Origin: Phytomonas francai
Lineage: Eukaryota > Euglenozoa > Kinetoplastea > Trypanosomatida > Trypanosomatidae
Direction of reading: 5' to 3'
Assembly (NCBI GenBank): GCA_001766655.1
Contig: MJCC01000011.1
Location: forward strand, 122,017-186,016
DNA length: 64,000 nucleotides
Shown: in pieces, positions 9,925 to 18,494 of the stretch
Layout of the letters: every line of letters begins with the position of its first letter
Position numbering within the stretch: the stretch's first letter is position 1
The notes under the pieces: generated by a model
What the model saw: the letters and a program-made list of their open reading frames with translations, nothing else
Databases searched by the model: none
Told to the model about the DNA's origin: nothing
Position numbers and translations under genes: made by a program

Positions 9925-10002
9925 GACTTGCAGGCACTTAGCTTCACCCTCGTCGGGTTACCAATCCGCGGCACCACGTAGAGGTGGCGGCATATACCGC
10001 GG
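9925..10002 (-). promoter_or_regulatory. Retroposon 5' hallmark (Pr77 / HDV-like ribozyme region), copy A
   Basis: The first 78 bases of the element on the minus strand match the conserved 5' signature of trypanosomatid ingi/L1Tc/RIME elements: a GCCACCTCTACGTGGTGCC block followed by GTGAAGCTAAG and a CAAGTCCTCCCGCG end. In L1Tc this segment is an internal promoter and, as RNA, an HDV-type self-cleaving ribozyme. The matching parts here are P1 (CCGCGG at 9997-10002 with CCGCGG at 9966-9971), P3 (CCAC/GTGG), P4 (ACCC/GGGT) and the catalytic GCTAAG strand at 9937-9942. The expected P2 pairing is weak. Homology seen directly; activity unknown. Confidence 0.75.
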
Positions 10003-10009
10003 TGAATCG

Positions 10010-10188
10010 GATTTTTTCCCTTTCTTATCGTGCGTATTACACATAAACGTCGGCGCCAAAGGATTTTCTCGAGGTAATCAAGCAATACCTTGCGATGCTG
10101 TATCTCCCACATATTTTATCTGATCATCTTTTGCAATTTGATATGGTGTTGGTCACAGTCGGTGCCTGGCATTCTGTTAGAAGGTGGT
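10010..10188 (-). repeat. Orphan retroposon 3' tail abutting head of copy A
   Basis: About 173 bases align without gaps to 44711-44883, the 3' end of retroposon copy B, at an estimated 85-90 percent identity; the shared core includes GTCGGTGCCTGGCATTCTGTTAGA and TCCCACATATTTTATCTGAT. At copy B this sequence follows the coding region, so it is best read as the element's 3' UTR. Here it lies upstream of copy A's 5' end, giving a tail-to-head arrangement. It would be the remnant of a second, heavily 5'-truncated element or the product of tandem insertion. Confidence 0.65.
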
Positions 10189-10189
10189 G

Positions 10190-10333
10190 GATGCGATGTC
10201 TTCGAAGCCAATAGTCTTATCCGACGGCATGGCGCCATCGGGTTGAATGCCGTGCTCAAAACAACAGCTCGCAGCAGGCGTTACTCACCTGGCAACCAGC
10301 CTGACCAATGTGAATGCAGATCGCTTCGCGCAT
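10190..10333 (-). pseudogene. Broken alpha-tubulin 5' fragment
   Basis: From an ATG at 10333 the minus strand encodes [20 protein letters not shown], identical to the start of the intact alpha-tubulin 2 kb away except for a few substitutions. A two-base deletion after codon 23 then shifts the frame, giving LLF and a stop. Out of frame, similarity continues to about codon 48 and ends at 10190, where retroposon tail sequence begins. It is a truncated, frameshifted copy of the gene and cannot make tubulin. Confidence 0.88.
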
Positions 10334-10655
10334 GGTTATTGTGTTCTTTTTTTTTTTGGAAGGTTGTGAGAATCGATTTCGATGTTTAAAGTAGCTTGGA
10401 TAGCGGGAAAATGCGAGACTACCGACAGGTCCGTGAGCAATGTGTATTTTAAAAAAAAATGTGATCACGGAGGAGGAGGAAAAGAAAATTGGGTACGAAC
10501 ACTTTCAGCTTGCGAGGGAGGAGTCCGTTCATGAATGGAGATCCGCTTTCAGGCACATCCTGTTGCAGATGCCGCACGCATTTCTGTTTCGCACTGGGTA
10601 AAGAATGAAACGAAGAACAGCATACATTGTTTTTTCCCCCTTCTAAAGATAAAAA
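10190..10655 (-). repeat. Duplicated alpha-tubulin 5' flank (second copy at about 12164-12629)
   Basis: This block repeats 12164-12629 almost base for base (offset 1,972 over most of it), covering the first codons, the 5' UTR and upstream spacer of alpha-tubulin. Both copies end at the same ATAAAAAAA, which in the second copy runs straight into the assembly gap at 12630. The near-identity of non-coding DNA implies recent duplication, gene conversion or an assembly artefact. Confidence 0.85.
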
Positions 10656-10949
10656 AATGGTAGAGATATATTTCAGCCCTTTCATCTTTCCGCATACATA
10701 TATACATAAATATAGATGTATATGTATATATGCATATATCAATTATTATTTTTTCCTTTTTATTTTTCATATGTAAAACGAATTGTTACGTAGATTTCCC
10801 CATCGCAGCTGCGGAAAATGCGGTAGAGCGAGCTCTAGGGGAAGGCACTCTATTAAGCGTAGCTTGTAGGATTCGTCATCCTCCTCCCCCCTCCCCCCTA
10901 CACACACACACATGCATTTTCAGGTTTCCGTCGTCAGCTGCACAGCGGC
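10656..10949. other. Alpha-tubulin downstream spacer
   Basis: Minus-strand 3' flank of alpha-tubulin. It contains a CA-repeat (about 10898-10911) and a TA-rich stretch (10690-10740) but no coding signal. The expected content is the alpha-tubulin 3' UTR. Confidence 0.5.
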
Positions 10950-12305
10950 TTAGTACTCCTCAACATCCTCCTCACCCTCGTCGCCGACAGACTCAGCGCC
11001 AACCTCCTCGTAGTCCTTCTCGAGGGCGGCGAGGTCCTCGCGGGCCTCGGAGAACTCGCCCTCCTCCATACCCTCACCGACGTACCAGTGCACGAACGCA
11101 CGCTTGCTGTACATGAGGTCGAACTTGTGGTCGATGCGTGCGAAGACCTCGGCGATCGCGGTGGAGTTGGCGATCATGCACACCGCGCGCTGCACCTTGG
11201 CGAGATCGCCACCCGGGACAACGGTCGGGGGCTGGTAGTTGATACCGCACTTGAAGCCGGTAGGGGACCAGTCCACGAACTGGATGGTCCTCTTCGTCTT
11301 GATCGTCGCGATCGCGGCGTTGACGTCCTTGGGCACGACGTCGCCGCGGTACATGAGGCAGCAGGACATGTACTTGCCGTGGCGGGGATCGCACTTGGTG
11401 AGCATGCCAGCCGGCTCGAAGACGGAGTTCGTGATCTCGGCAACGGAGAGCTGCTCGTGGTAGGCCTTCTCGGCGGAGATGACGGGGGCGTAGCTCGTGA
11501 GCACAAAGTGGATACGCGGGTACGGGACCAAGTTGGTCTGGAACTCCGACAGGTCGACGTTGAGGGCGCCATCGAAACGGAGCGAGGCGGTCAGCGAGGA
11601 CACGACCTGGCCGATGAGACGGTTGACGTTGGTGTACGTTGGGCGTTCGATATCAAGACTGCGTCGAGTCAGGTCATATATGGCTTCATTATCAAGCATC
11701 GTCGCAACATCGGTGTGTTCGAGGAGAGAGTGCGTCGAGAGGACGGAGTTGTACGGCTCGACGACGGCGGTGGACACCTGCGGGGACGGGTACACGGTGT
11801 AGCCGAGTTTGGACTTCTTGCCGTAGTCCACGGACAGGCGCTCGAGGAGGAGGGCGCCGAGGCCGGAGCCCGTGCCGCCGCCGACGGAGTGGAAGACCAT
11901 GAAGCCCTGGAGGCCGGTGCAGTTGTCAGCGAGCTTGCGGATGCGGTCAAGGCACAGGTCCACAATCTCCTTCCCGATGGTGTAGTGTCCACGAGCGTAG
12001 TTGTTGGCGGCGTCCTCCTTGCCGGAGATCAGCTGCTCGGGGTGGAAAAGCTGGCGGTAGGTGCCCGTGCGGATCTCGTCGACAACGGTGGGCTCAAGGT
12101 CGAGCATCACGCAGCGCGGCACGTGCTTGCCGGCACCGGTCTCCGAGAAGAAGGTGTTGAACGCGTCGTCTTCGACGCCAATAGTCTTGTCCGATGGCAT
12201 GGCGCCATCGGGTTGAATGCCGTGCTCAAGACAGAACAGTTCCCAGCAGGCGTTACCCACCTGGCAACCAGCCTGACCAATGTGAATGCAGATCGCTTCG
12301 CGCAT
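10950..12305 (-). CDS. Alpha-tubulin
   Basis: A 451-aa protein of exactly the trypanosomatid alpha-tubulin length. It starts [15 protein letters not shown], has the acetylatable Lys40 context SDKTIG, the GTP-binding signature GGGTGSG and the alpha-specific [10 protein letters not shown], and ends in an acidic tail closing with EEDVEEY, whose terminal Tyr is the detyrosination substrate. I use the ATG at 12305. An upstream in-frame ATG at 12440 would add 45 residues that are not tubulin and duplicate the 5' UTR seen in the broken copy. Alpha/beta dimers build the subpellicular corset, spindle and flagellar axoneme. Coding GC is very high compared with neighbours, as usual for abundant proteins. 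It follows beta-tubulin on the same strand, compatible with an alternating beta-alpha array. Confidence 0.97.
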   Translation of the reverse strand: MREAICIHIGQAGCQVGNACWELFCLEHGIQPDGAMPSDKTIGVEDDAFNTFFSETGAGKHVPRCVMLDLEPTVVDEIRTGTYRQLFHPEQLISGKEDAANNYARGHYTIGKEIVDLCLDRIRKLADNCTGLQGFMVFHSVGGGTGSGLGALLLERLSVDYGKKSKLGYTVYPSPQVSTAVVEPYNSVLSTHSLLEHTDVATMLDNEAIYDLTRRSLDIERPTYTNVNRLIGQVVSSLTASLRFDGALNVDLSEFQTNLVPYPRIHFVLTSYAPVISAEKAYHEQLSVAEITNSVFEPAGMLTKCDPRHGKYMSCCLMYRGDVVPKDVNAAIATIKTKRTIQFVDWSPTGFKCGINYQPPTVVPGGDLAKVQRAVCMIANSTAIAEVFARIDHKFDLMYSKRAFVHWYVGEGMEEGEFSEAREDLAALEKDYEEVGAESVGDEGEEDVEEY

Positions 12306-12748
12306 GGTTATTGTGTTCTTTTTTTTTTTGGAAGGTTGTGAGAATCGATTTCGATGTTTAAAGTAGCTTGGATAGCGGGAAAATGCGAGACTACCGACAG
12401 GTCCGTGAGCAATGTGTATTTTAAAAAAAAATGTGATCACGGAGGAGGAGGAAAAGAAAATTGGGTACGAACACTTTCAGCTTGCGAGGGAGGAGTCCGT
12501 TCATGAATGGAGATCCGCTTTCAGGCACATCCTGTTGCAGATGCCGCACGCATTTCTGTTTCGCACTGGGTAAAGAATGAAACGAAGAACAGCATACATT
12601 GTTTTTTCCCCCTTCTAAAGATAAAAAAANNNNNNNNNNTTTGCCTTTTCCCTTCAGACTACCCTTATATAATAATAAAAAAAGTTGGGCTCACAATTTA
12701 ACCATTCCCAATCAAGTTCCTACTTGCCTTCTCTGGCTTCTTAAAAAT
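12306..12748. other. Beta-alpha tubulin spacer with 10-base assembly gap
   Basis: Contains the alpha-tubulin 5' flank (12306-12629, duplicated at 10334-10655), ten Ns at 12630-12639, then the beta-tubulin 3' flank (12640-12748). Fixed-size N runs usually mark joins of unknown length, so additional tubulin repeats may be missing here. Confidence 0.85.
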
Positions 12749-14080
12749 CTAATAGGCCTCCTCTTCCTCGTCGAACTCGCCCTCCTCCTCAACGGTGGCG
12801 TCCTGGTACTGCTGGTACTCGGAGACAAGGTCGTTCATGTTGGACTCGGCCTCGGTGAATTCCATCTCGTCCATGCCCTCGCCCGTGTACCAGTGGAGGA
12901 AGGCCTTGCGGCGGAACATGGCGGTGAACTGGTCGCCGACGCGGCGGAACATTTCCTGGATGCAGGTGTTGTTGCCGATGAAGGTGACGGACATCTTGAG
13001 GCCCTTGGGCGGGATATCGCAGATGGAGGACTTGACGTTGTTCGGGATCCACTCGATAAAGTAGCTGCTGTTCTTGTTCTGGACGTTGAGCATCTGCTCA
13101 TCGACCTCTTTGGTGGACATGCGGCCGCGGAAGAGGGCCGACGCCGTGAGGTAGCGGCCGTGGCGCGGGTCGGCGGCCTGCATCATGTTCTTGGCGTCGA
13201 ACATCTGCTGAGTCAGTTCCGGCACGGAGAGACCGCGGTACTGTTGCGAGCCACGGCTGGTCAGCGGGGCGAACCCGATCATGAAGAAGTGCAGACGCGG
13301 GAACGGCACGAGGTTGACGGCGAGCTTGCGCAGGTCCGAGTTGAGCTGGCCGGGGAAGCGCAGGCAGCAAGTCACGCCGGACATGACCGCGGCCACGAGG
13401 TGGTTCAGATCGCCGAACGTCGGCGTCGTCAGCTTGAGCGTCCTGAAGCAGATATCGTACAGAGCTTCATTGTCCACGCACATGCACTCGTCGCTGTTTT
13501 CGACGAGCTGGTGCACGGAAAGGGTCGTGTTGTAGGGCTCGACGACGGTATCGGACACCTTCGGGGAGGGGATGACAGAGAAAGTCATCATAATGCGGTC
13601 TGGATATTCCTCGCGGAGCTTCGAGATGAGCAGGGTGCCCATGCCGGAGCCCGTACCACCGCCGAGGGAGTGTGACAGCTGGAAGCCCTGCAGGCAGTCG
13701 CAGCTCTCCGCCTCCTTGCGGCACGTGTCGAGGACAGAGTCGATCAGCTCCGCACCCTCGGTGTAGTGGCCCTTGGCCCAGTTGTTGGCTGCGCCGGACT
13801 GGCCAAAGATGAAGTTGTCAGGGCGGAAGAGCTGGCCGTAGGGGCCCGCACGGACGGAGTCCATGGTGCCCGGCTCGAGGTCCATCAAAATCGAGCGGGG
13901 GACATAGCGGCCGCCGGTGGACTCGTCAAAGTACACGTTGATGCGCTCCAACTGGAGGTCGGAGTCACCCTGGTAGGTCCCAGTTGGGTCTACCCCGTGC
14001 TCGTCGGCAATGACCTCCCAGAACTTGGAACCGATCTGGTTGCCGCACTGGCCGGCCTGGCAAGACACAATTTCGCGCAT
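12749..14080 (-). CDS. Beta-tubulin
   Basis: A 443-aa protein, the trypanosomatid beta-tubulin length. It starts [17 protein letters not shown], carrying the MREI autoregulatory tetrapeptide seen in most beta-tubulins, shows the nucleotide signature [12 protein letters not shown], and ends in the acidic EFDEEEEAY tail. The ATG is at 14080. It partners alpha-tubulin, which lies immediately downstream on the minus strand. Codon usage is strongly GC-rich. The short leader contains a CCA trinucleotide run (14096-14115 on the opposite strand). No breaks. Confidence 0.97.
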   Translation of the reverse strand: MREIVSCQAGQCGNQIGSKFWEVIADEHGVDPTGTYQGDSDLQLERINVYFDESTGGRYVPRSILMDLEPGTMDSVRAGPYGQLFRPDNFIFGQSGAANNWAKGHYTEGAELIDSVLDTCRKEAESCDCLQGFQLSHSLGGGTGSGMGTLLISKLREEYPDRIMMTFSVIPSPKVSDTVVEPYNTTLSVHQLVENSDECMCVDNEALYDICFRTLKLTTPTFGDLNHLVAAVMSGVTCCLRFPGQLNSDLRKLAVNLVPFPRLHFFMIGFAPLTSRGSQQYRGLSVPELTQQMFDAKNMMQAADPRHGRYLTASALFRGRMSTKEVDEQMLNVQNKNSSYFIEWIPNNVKSSICDIPPKGLKMSVTFIGNNTCIQEMFRRVGDQFTAMFRRKAFLHWYTGEGMDEMEFTEAESNMNDLVSEYQQYQDATVEEEGEFDEEEEAY

Positions 14081-14395
14081 GAAGAATTGTTGTTGCTGGT
14101 GGTGGTGGTGGTGGTGTTATTCCTATAGAAAAGAATGATAATGCTACTTACTATCTTGATCTGTATCATTTGTTATTTGACCAAATGGAATATAAAAATC
14201 CATACGTACACATTGAAAAGTATTGGTCTAGCTCCCACATTTATGCTTTCAAGAATCAGTTCAATTTTATACTGGTTTAATCCTAGTCATGTTGTTATTT
14301 TTTTTTTAAGCATCAAGCAGACACGCAATAAGTATTGTAAGGATTCTTTTCAGTTACCTTCGATAATTTTTTAGCAAATAAAATTATAAAATATG
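14081..14395. other. Spacer upstream of beta-tubulin
   Basis: The first 40 bases hold a GGT/CCA microsatellite next to the beta-tubulin start. The remainder is AT-rich. A 79-codon plus-strand frame here has no family resemblance. Nothing else seen. Confidence 0.5.
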
Positions 14396-15355
14396 TCAAG
14401 CTAAATTAATTTTAATTAAAACGAAACCTAGCACACTAATGACGAGAAAGAAGATACATATGTTTACACAGCAGTTCATTGGCTTTTGTGTCCGTAGTAA
14501 TTTTTTCATTCGCCCGGTCATGCCACGTATTCTTTGTTGTTGTTTCACAATGTTTTCCTCAGTTCCTAAAAGAAGCTCATTCTGCATACTTAATTGACCA
14601 CCGATCTCCATCGCCAAATTGCGAAGCCTGCCTACCCCCTCCCTCAGACGATCTAAGCCAGCATTAATTTTCGCCTCATCCTCAGCTATTATTTTCATCT
14701 GATCCTTGGTTTCTTCACTCTCCTCAAGTCTCCCACCTCCCACTGTAGGGTCGATGAATTTGTTTACCCCATTTTCGTTGGGGTCTGACTTGTTCCAATG
14801 CATCCCCAAAAGTTTCTGCCTCAACTCCATTCTCTTGCCAAAATCGGTTTCCTTGATTGCGTTGATACCGCCCTTGCTCGCTTCTACCCTTTCAGAATTC
14901 ATCTCACGGACTACTTGTAGAGTTGCCACGCAATCGTTGTACTCTTGATGTTTCTCGTTAAGGCTTCTCTCCAGAAGTTCTAACTCCTTTTGTTTCCGAT
15001 TTTTCTTCCTTTTTTTGGTAAGCATCTGTTCCGCCTCATCCACTAGCTGTTTTATCTCTACTAGAATATCTTCCATACGGAAAATATCCTTACGAATTTT
15101 ATTCGACAATTCAATAGTCATGTAGTCATCTCCATGCTCCCGGCATCCCTCATTTCGCTCATTAATATTGTCTTTGGTATGAACTACTAAATTAATGAAG
15201 CTATTTAATAAATCTCTAAAAGGATCCCCAGTCGATTGCAAACTAATATCTCCGTCGTCTTTACCAGCCAACTGGCGAATTTTATAAATGCGACGCATTG
15301 TATCTCGAAGCATCGAACGCGTGAGTCCATCAAAATTGGGAAGGTAATTGAGCAT
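14396..15355 (-). CDS. Qc-SNARE-like membrane fusion protein
   Basis: A 319-aa tail-anchored protein starting at the ATG at 15355 (MLNYLPNFDG). The N-terminal two thirds is charged and helical, with a lysine-rich segment KKRKKNRKQKELELLE. The region ending in LDRLREGVGRLRNLAMEIG then QLSMQNELL and VKQQQRIRGMTGRMKKLL fits the SNARE heptad pattern, with the central-layer Gln in SMQNELL. The overall look is nearest to syntaxin 6/8-type Qc-SNAREs. A C-terminal hydrophobic anchor (about residues 297-316, ICIFFLVISVLGFVLIKI) would place it in an endomembrane with the bulk in the cytosol. Its compartment cannot be read from sequence. The window also encodes a Qa-SNARE at 25650-26342. Confidence 0.7.
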   Translation of the reverse strand: MLNYLPNFDGLTRSMLRDTMRRIYKIRQLAGKDDGDISLQSTGDPFRDLLNSFINLVVHTKDNINERNEGCREHGDDYMTIELSNKIRKDIFRMEDILVEIKQLVDEAEQMLTKKRKKNRKQKELELLERSLNEKHQEYNDCVATLQVVREMNSERVEASKGGINAIKETDFGKRMELRQKLLGMHWNKSDPNENGVNKFIDPTVGGGRLEESEETKDQMKIIAEDEAKINAGLDRLREGVGRLRNLAMEIGGQLSMQNELLLGTEENIVKQQQRIRGMTGRMKKLLRTQKPMNCCVNICIFFLVISVLGFVLIKINLA

Positions 15356-15713
15356 GTTCAAGCCTTTGACAAACACAGCTGCTTGGTATATGTAAAAAAA
15401 AGACTACAATTTGCTACCCTGGCAGTAAGAAAAAAAATGGGGAAAAAAATGTCACAGAAAAAGGATACACTACTACCAATAATTAAAAAAATACATCTTT
15501 ATTTTTTCGTATATTCACCCTTTTCCGCGTAAGCACTATTACCCATGAGAAAACATCTTTATTTAACGCAATCGCTTGCTTAAAAATCACAAGGAAAAAA
15601 CAAAAAAGGAAAGAGTTGTCCTTTAGAAAATGTAGATAACCTTCTTATATGCGCCCTTATATACCTTTATTTCTTTTTTTAATCACATATATATTTGTAA
15701 TTTGTAATAATTC
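15356..15713. other. Spacer Qc-SNARE / polyQ protein
   Basis: AT-rich, with T- and A-tracts suited to trans-splicing and polyadenylation signals. No gene seen. Confidence 0.45.
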
Positions 15714-16853
15714 TTACCAAAAAACTCCACTGCTGGTTTGTGCCTGAGCACGACTAAACGGCGCTGTGGTTGCTACAGGCTGACGAACTGGGGCAGAGTC
15801 CGTTAGATCATTCGCTCGTAAACGGGATGGGAAAAAGTTCTGACTGCGAACCTGCTGCTGCTGCTGCTGCTGCTGTTGCTGCTGTTGCTGCTGTGGAAGG
15901 GGATAAGAACTATATTGCATATGTGATGCTACCTGTTGGAAGCGCTGCTGCGATTGTAATTGCGGCTGCTGTTGATGTGTTTGCGGGTGAACCATGTTTA
16001 TCCGTTCTGGTGCATTGTTCCAGCCATCCAAACCTTGGTTAACAGAGGAATGCCAAGTAGGGTGAGATTGCTGAGGTAGTGAACGTCCTGTATCAACCAG
16101 ACCCCAGGCACGATTGCTTAAATTAGCTGTGTCAGGGCGATAAATGGCTTGTGGTTGTTGTGGTGCAGGCGGGGTCGGAGGCTTACCTGCATGTGCAGAG
16201 AAGTTGTACACACCAGTCGATACAGCTGCCACTTTGATGACATTAACAGGCAGTTTGACACGATCTACTCTTTCCACTTCTAGAACATAATACGAAGGAG
16301 CTGGTGGTGCAGGTGGAGCTACCGGCTCATATACTTCCTTGCTTTCGGCAGCCACCAGCTGAGCAGGCGGCTGCTCTACAGTTCGTTGCGCGGCAATAAC
16401 TTCCTGAACGGCAGCATTAACTTGAGCGGCATGTGTGTCTTCATCGTGGGAGGGAGGCTGAGCCGCTTCCGGTGTAGAATGGGGTGTAAATGCCTCTTCC
16501 GATAACCTAGCCTCACCCTTTTGCTGCCGCACCATATCTGCAAATGAAGGACCTGTTCTAACCTTTGACCATGTTGAGCTGGCGTGTATATCCTTTTTGT
16601 AGTGTATCACAGGTCTATTAGTGGTGCTTGAGTCTTCTTTCTTCTTCTCTTGGGGGTTTGCCGATTTTTTCCATGTGCTCGGAAAATTTTTCCGCAACGG
16701 CTTCAATTTGTCCTTATCAGAAGGGCTGCTGCTTTCGTATTTGTCCTTTTTTCCTTTAGGAAGCTCCTTGGAGGTGGTTTTCATTTCTGCAAATTTAGTC
16801 GAGGCTGAAGTGTTTTTCTTTTGTTCCATTGTGCCTTTTTTCCATGAACTCAT
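15714..16853 (-). CDS. Low-complexity polyglutamine protein, possible mRNP component
   Basis: A 379-aa protein starting MSSWKKGTMEQKK at the ATG at 16853. The N-terminal third is Lys/Ser-rich with repeated W-K-K patches (SWKKG, STWKK). A motif STWSKVRTGPSFADMVRQQ follows, then proline/alanine-rich linkers, a short hydrophobic-looking block YYVLEVERVDRVKLPVN, and a Gln-rich C-terminal third with 14 consecutive Gln codons (15852-15893, CAG/CAA mix). There is no folded catalytic domain that I can recognise. Intrinsically disordered, Q/P-rich proteins with W-x-x-V and SFADMV-type motifs in trypanosomes are often translation or RNA-granule factors, but this assignment is inference. It lies between a SNARE gene and RPS2 with no functional link. 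Confidence 0.6.
   Translation of the reverse strand: MSSWKKGTMEQKKNTSASTKFAEMKTTSKELPKGKKDKYESSSPSDKDKLKPLRKNFPSTWKKSANPQEKKKEDSSTTNRPVIHYKKDIHASSTWSKVRTGPSFADMVRQQKGEARLSEEAFTPHSTPEAAQPPSHDEDTHAAQVNAAVQEVIAAQRTVEQPPAQLVAAESKEVYEPVAPPAPPAPSYYVLEVERVDRVKLPVNVIKVAAVSTGVYNFSAHAGKPPTPPAPQQPQAIYRPDTANLSNRAWGLVDTGRSLPQQSHPTWHSSVNQGLDGWNNAPERINMVHPQTHQQQPQLQSQQRFQQVASHMQYSSYPLPQQQQQQQQQQQQQQVRSQNFFPSRLRANDLTDSAPVRQPVATTAPFSRAQAQTSSGVFW
15852..15893 (-). repeat. CAG/CTG trinucleotide repeat in polyQ gene
   Basis: Fourteen codons of CTG, with two CTT/TTG-type interruptions on the plus strand, encode a run of 14 glutamines. Interrupted CAG tracts of this size are moderately length-variable. Confidence 0.85.
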
Positions 16854-17169
16854 TCTGTTAAACCTCTGTTTATATAAGCGTGTATTATCTACGCGCAACT
16901 TTTATGCCGGGGAAGAACTCAAAAAAATATCAAACTGGGAAACAGAGAATTAAAGGGGAAAAGAAAAGACATTTCTAAGGTTAAGGCTTCTAAAAAGGTA
17001 TGACATCAACAGAACAGTACAATAAAGCACAGTGGGAACATAGAAGCGTATCCGACACTGCGCTCCTCTGTGCTATCCATTTACTTTAAGAATATGATTT
17101 GGCTTCTTAAGAAAATAAAATAAAATAAGATATACACAACCAACTTTTAGAGGATAAATCGCGTCTGCA

Positions 17170-17955
17170 TCAAACAGTGATTGCGTTGCGGGCCGCCAAA
17201 AATTCGGAGTACTCGTCCGCAGGGTCGCGCTGTGCCTCCGTTTCCGCCCAAAGGTCCGGTGTGAGGAAGCCGTAAGTCTTACGCAAAGCGTAGAAGGTGG
17301 CCATGATGAAGTTTCCCTGCGTGCGTGTCTTCCCGCAGGAGCTTGTGTACACATCCTCCACGCCGGCAAACTCAAGAATCTTGCGGGGCACGGGTGCGGC
17401 GACGATGCCGGTACCGCGCGGAGCGGGCACCAGACGTACTGCCACGGAGCCGCACTTGCCGGTGACCTTCATTGGGATCGTGTGGGGCTCGCCGATTTTG
17501 TTACCCCAGTAGCCACGACGCACCGGAACGATGTTAAGTTTGGCCGCAATCATCGAAGCGCGAATGGCGAGGGAGACCTCCTTGCCGACACGGGCGCCGA
17601 TTCCAATGTGTCCGTCCCCGTCGCCCACAACGTTGAATGCCTTGAATCGGGTACGCTGGCCGGCAGAGGTGGCCTTCTGCACCGGGAAGATCTTCATCAT
17701 TTCGTCACGCAGCTGACCCTCGCCGATAAGGTTATCAACGATCTGGTGCTCCTTGATGGGCATCGAAAAGAGGAAGATCTGCTCGAGGCTGGTGATCTTG
17801 CGCTCCTTCACGAGACGGCCGAGTTTGGTGCAGGGCACCCACTCTTTATCATCTCCACCTCGACCCCCGCGTCCGCCACGCTCACGCCCGCGCCCGAAAC
17901 CACGGCCGCGGGGAGATGGGACACCTTCACGCGCCTGCCGCTGATTCTCAGCCAT
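17170..17955 (-). CDS. RPS2: 40S ribosomal protein S2 (uS5)
   Basis: A 261-aa protein of normal length, ATG at 17955. It has the eukaryotic S2 layout: an N-terminal Arg/Gly-rich segment ([18 protein letters not shown], about residues 17-34, a likely arginine-methylation target), then [15 protein letters not shown], the double-stranded RNA-binding S5 domain with [14 protein letters not shown] and [13 protein letters not shown], and the C-terminal domain with [16 protein letters not shown]. It lies at the mRNA entry side of the small subunit and contributes to decoding fidelity. Codon use is GC-biased as for other ribosomal genes. Confidence 0.96.
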   Translation of the reverse strand: MAENQRQAREGVPSPRGRGFGRGRERGGRGGRGGDDKEWVPCTKLGRLVKERKITSLEQIFLFSMPIKEHQIVDNLIGEGQLRDEMMKIFPVQKATSAGQRTRFKAFNVVGDGDGHIGIGARVGKEVSLAIRASMIAAKLNIVPVRRGYWGNKIGEPHTIPMKVTGKCGSVAVRLVPAPRGTGIVAAPVPRKILEFAGVEDVYTSSCGKTRTQGNFIMATFYALRKTYGFLTPDLWAETEAQRDPADEYSEFLAARNAITV

Positions 17956-18494
17956 TACTTTTATATCGACTCCTCTAAAAATAGTGCTTTAAAAAAAAAG
18001 TTTAGAAAATTAAGGGTCGAAATACTATATACATTACCTCATTGGCACGCAATAAATAATTTAAAAAGCTCATACATATTGTTTCTCATTTAAAGGGGTA
18101 AAAAAGGTCAGATAGATGATATTTTTGCATTTAGCTAGAATGCGACAGCACTTTCTTATATATATATATCATTTCCTTTTTGTTCTTACATGAGTTACAA
18201 TCAATATATTTTTATCCCAGAACGTTATATGTGCACATATAACTACAGATGCACAAAGCCAATAACAATTCGCATTTTTTGATAGTACTATTGCTTTCTC
18301 AAACGGAAAAAATGAGAGCTTCAGAGGAAGGGATAAGTTGTTCCTATACGAGAAGCCTTTTAAAAAACCTCTCCGCTCAAGAATTCAGTATCAATAGTTT
18401 AGAACGATTCGTTTTTTAAAAAAGCAACGATTGATAAACCTCACAGGGGTAAAACCAGTTCCGGTGCCCATTGCACGTATTAAGTCTCAAAAAG
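17956..18494. other. Spacer RPS2 / PEX13
   Basis: About 540 bases, AT-rich, with a TATATATATATAT run near 18158-18171. No coding or RNA signal. Confidence 0.45.

Larger units (their letters stand above)
6812..10009 (-). mobile_element. Non-LTR retroposon of the ingi/L1Tc clade, copy A (3'-truncated)
   Basis: Read on the minus strand the element begins with the clade's 5' hallmark (9925-10002), then shows an apurinic-type endonuclease domain (about 9700-8850), a reverse transcriptase domain (8787-7870) and an RNase H domain (to 6812). That order, together with the hallmark, defines trypanosomatid ingi/L1Tc-type LINEs. Homology to copy B is nearly complete from 6812 upward (constant offset of 38,901, becoming 38,902 after one extra C in copy B near 48440) and ends at CGCACCAT on the low side, so roughly 2.1 kb of the 3' end is missing. 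The reading frame is broken in several places, so this copy is not autonomous. It lies between a broken alpha-tubulin fragment and unidentified GC-rich DNA. No target-site duplication was found. Confidence 0.88.

Noticed and set aside
11088..12341. 417-codon plus-strand frame opposite alpha-tubulin (similar cases oppose beta-tubulin)
   Set aside because: Antisense shadow of a highly GC-biased gene; low-complexity translation and wrong strand for the cluster.
12306..12440. 45-residue N-terminal extension of alpha-tubulin from an upstream ATG
   Set aside because: The extension is 5' UTR sequence duplicated elsewhere. Tubulins start [11 protein letters not shown].
12599..13675. 358-codon plus-strand frame opposite beta-tubulin
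   Set aside because: Antisense shadow of GC-rich coding DNA that also reads through the assembly gap.
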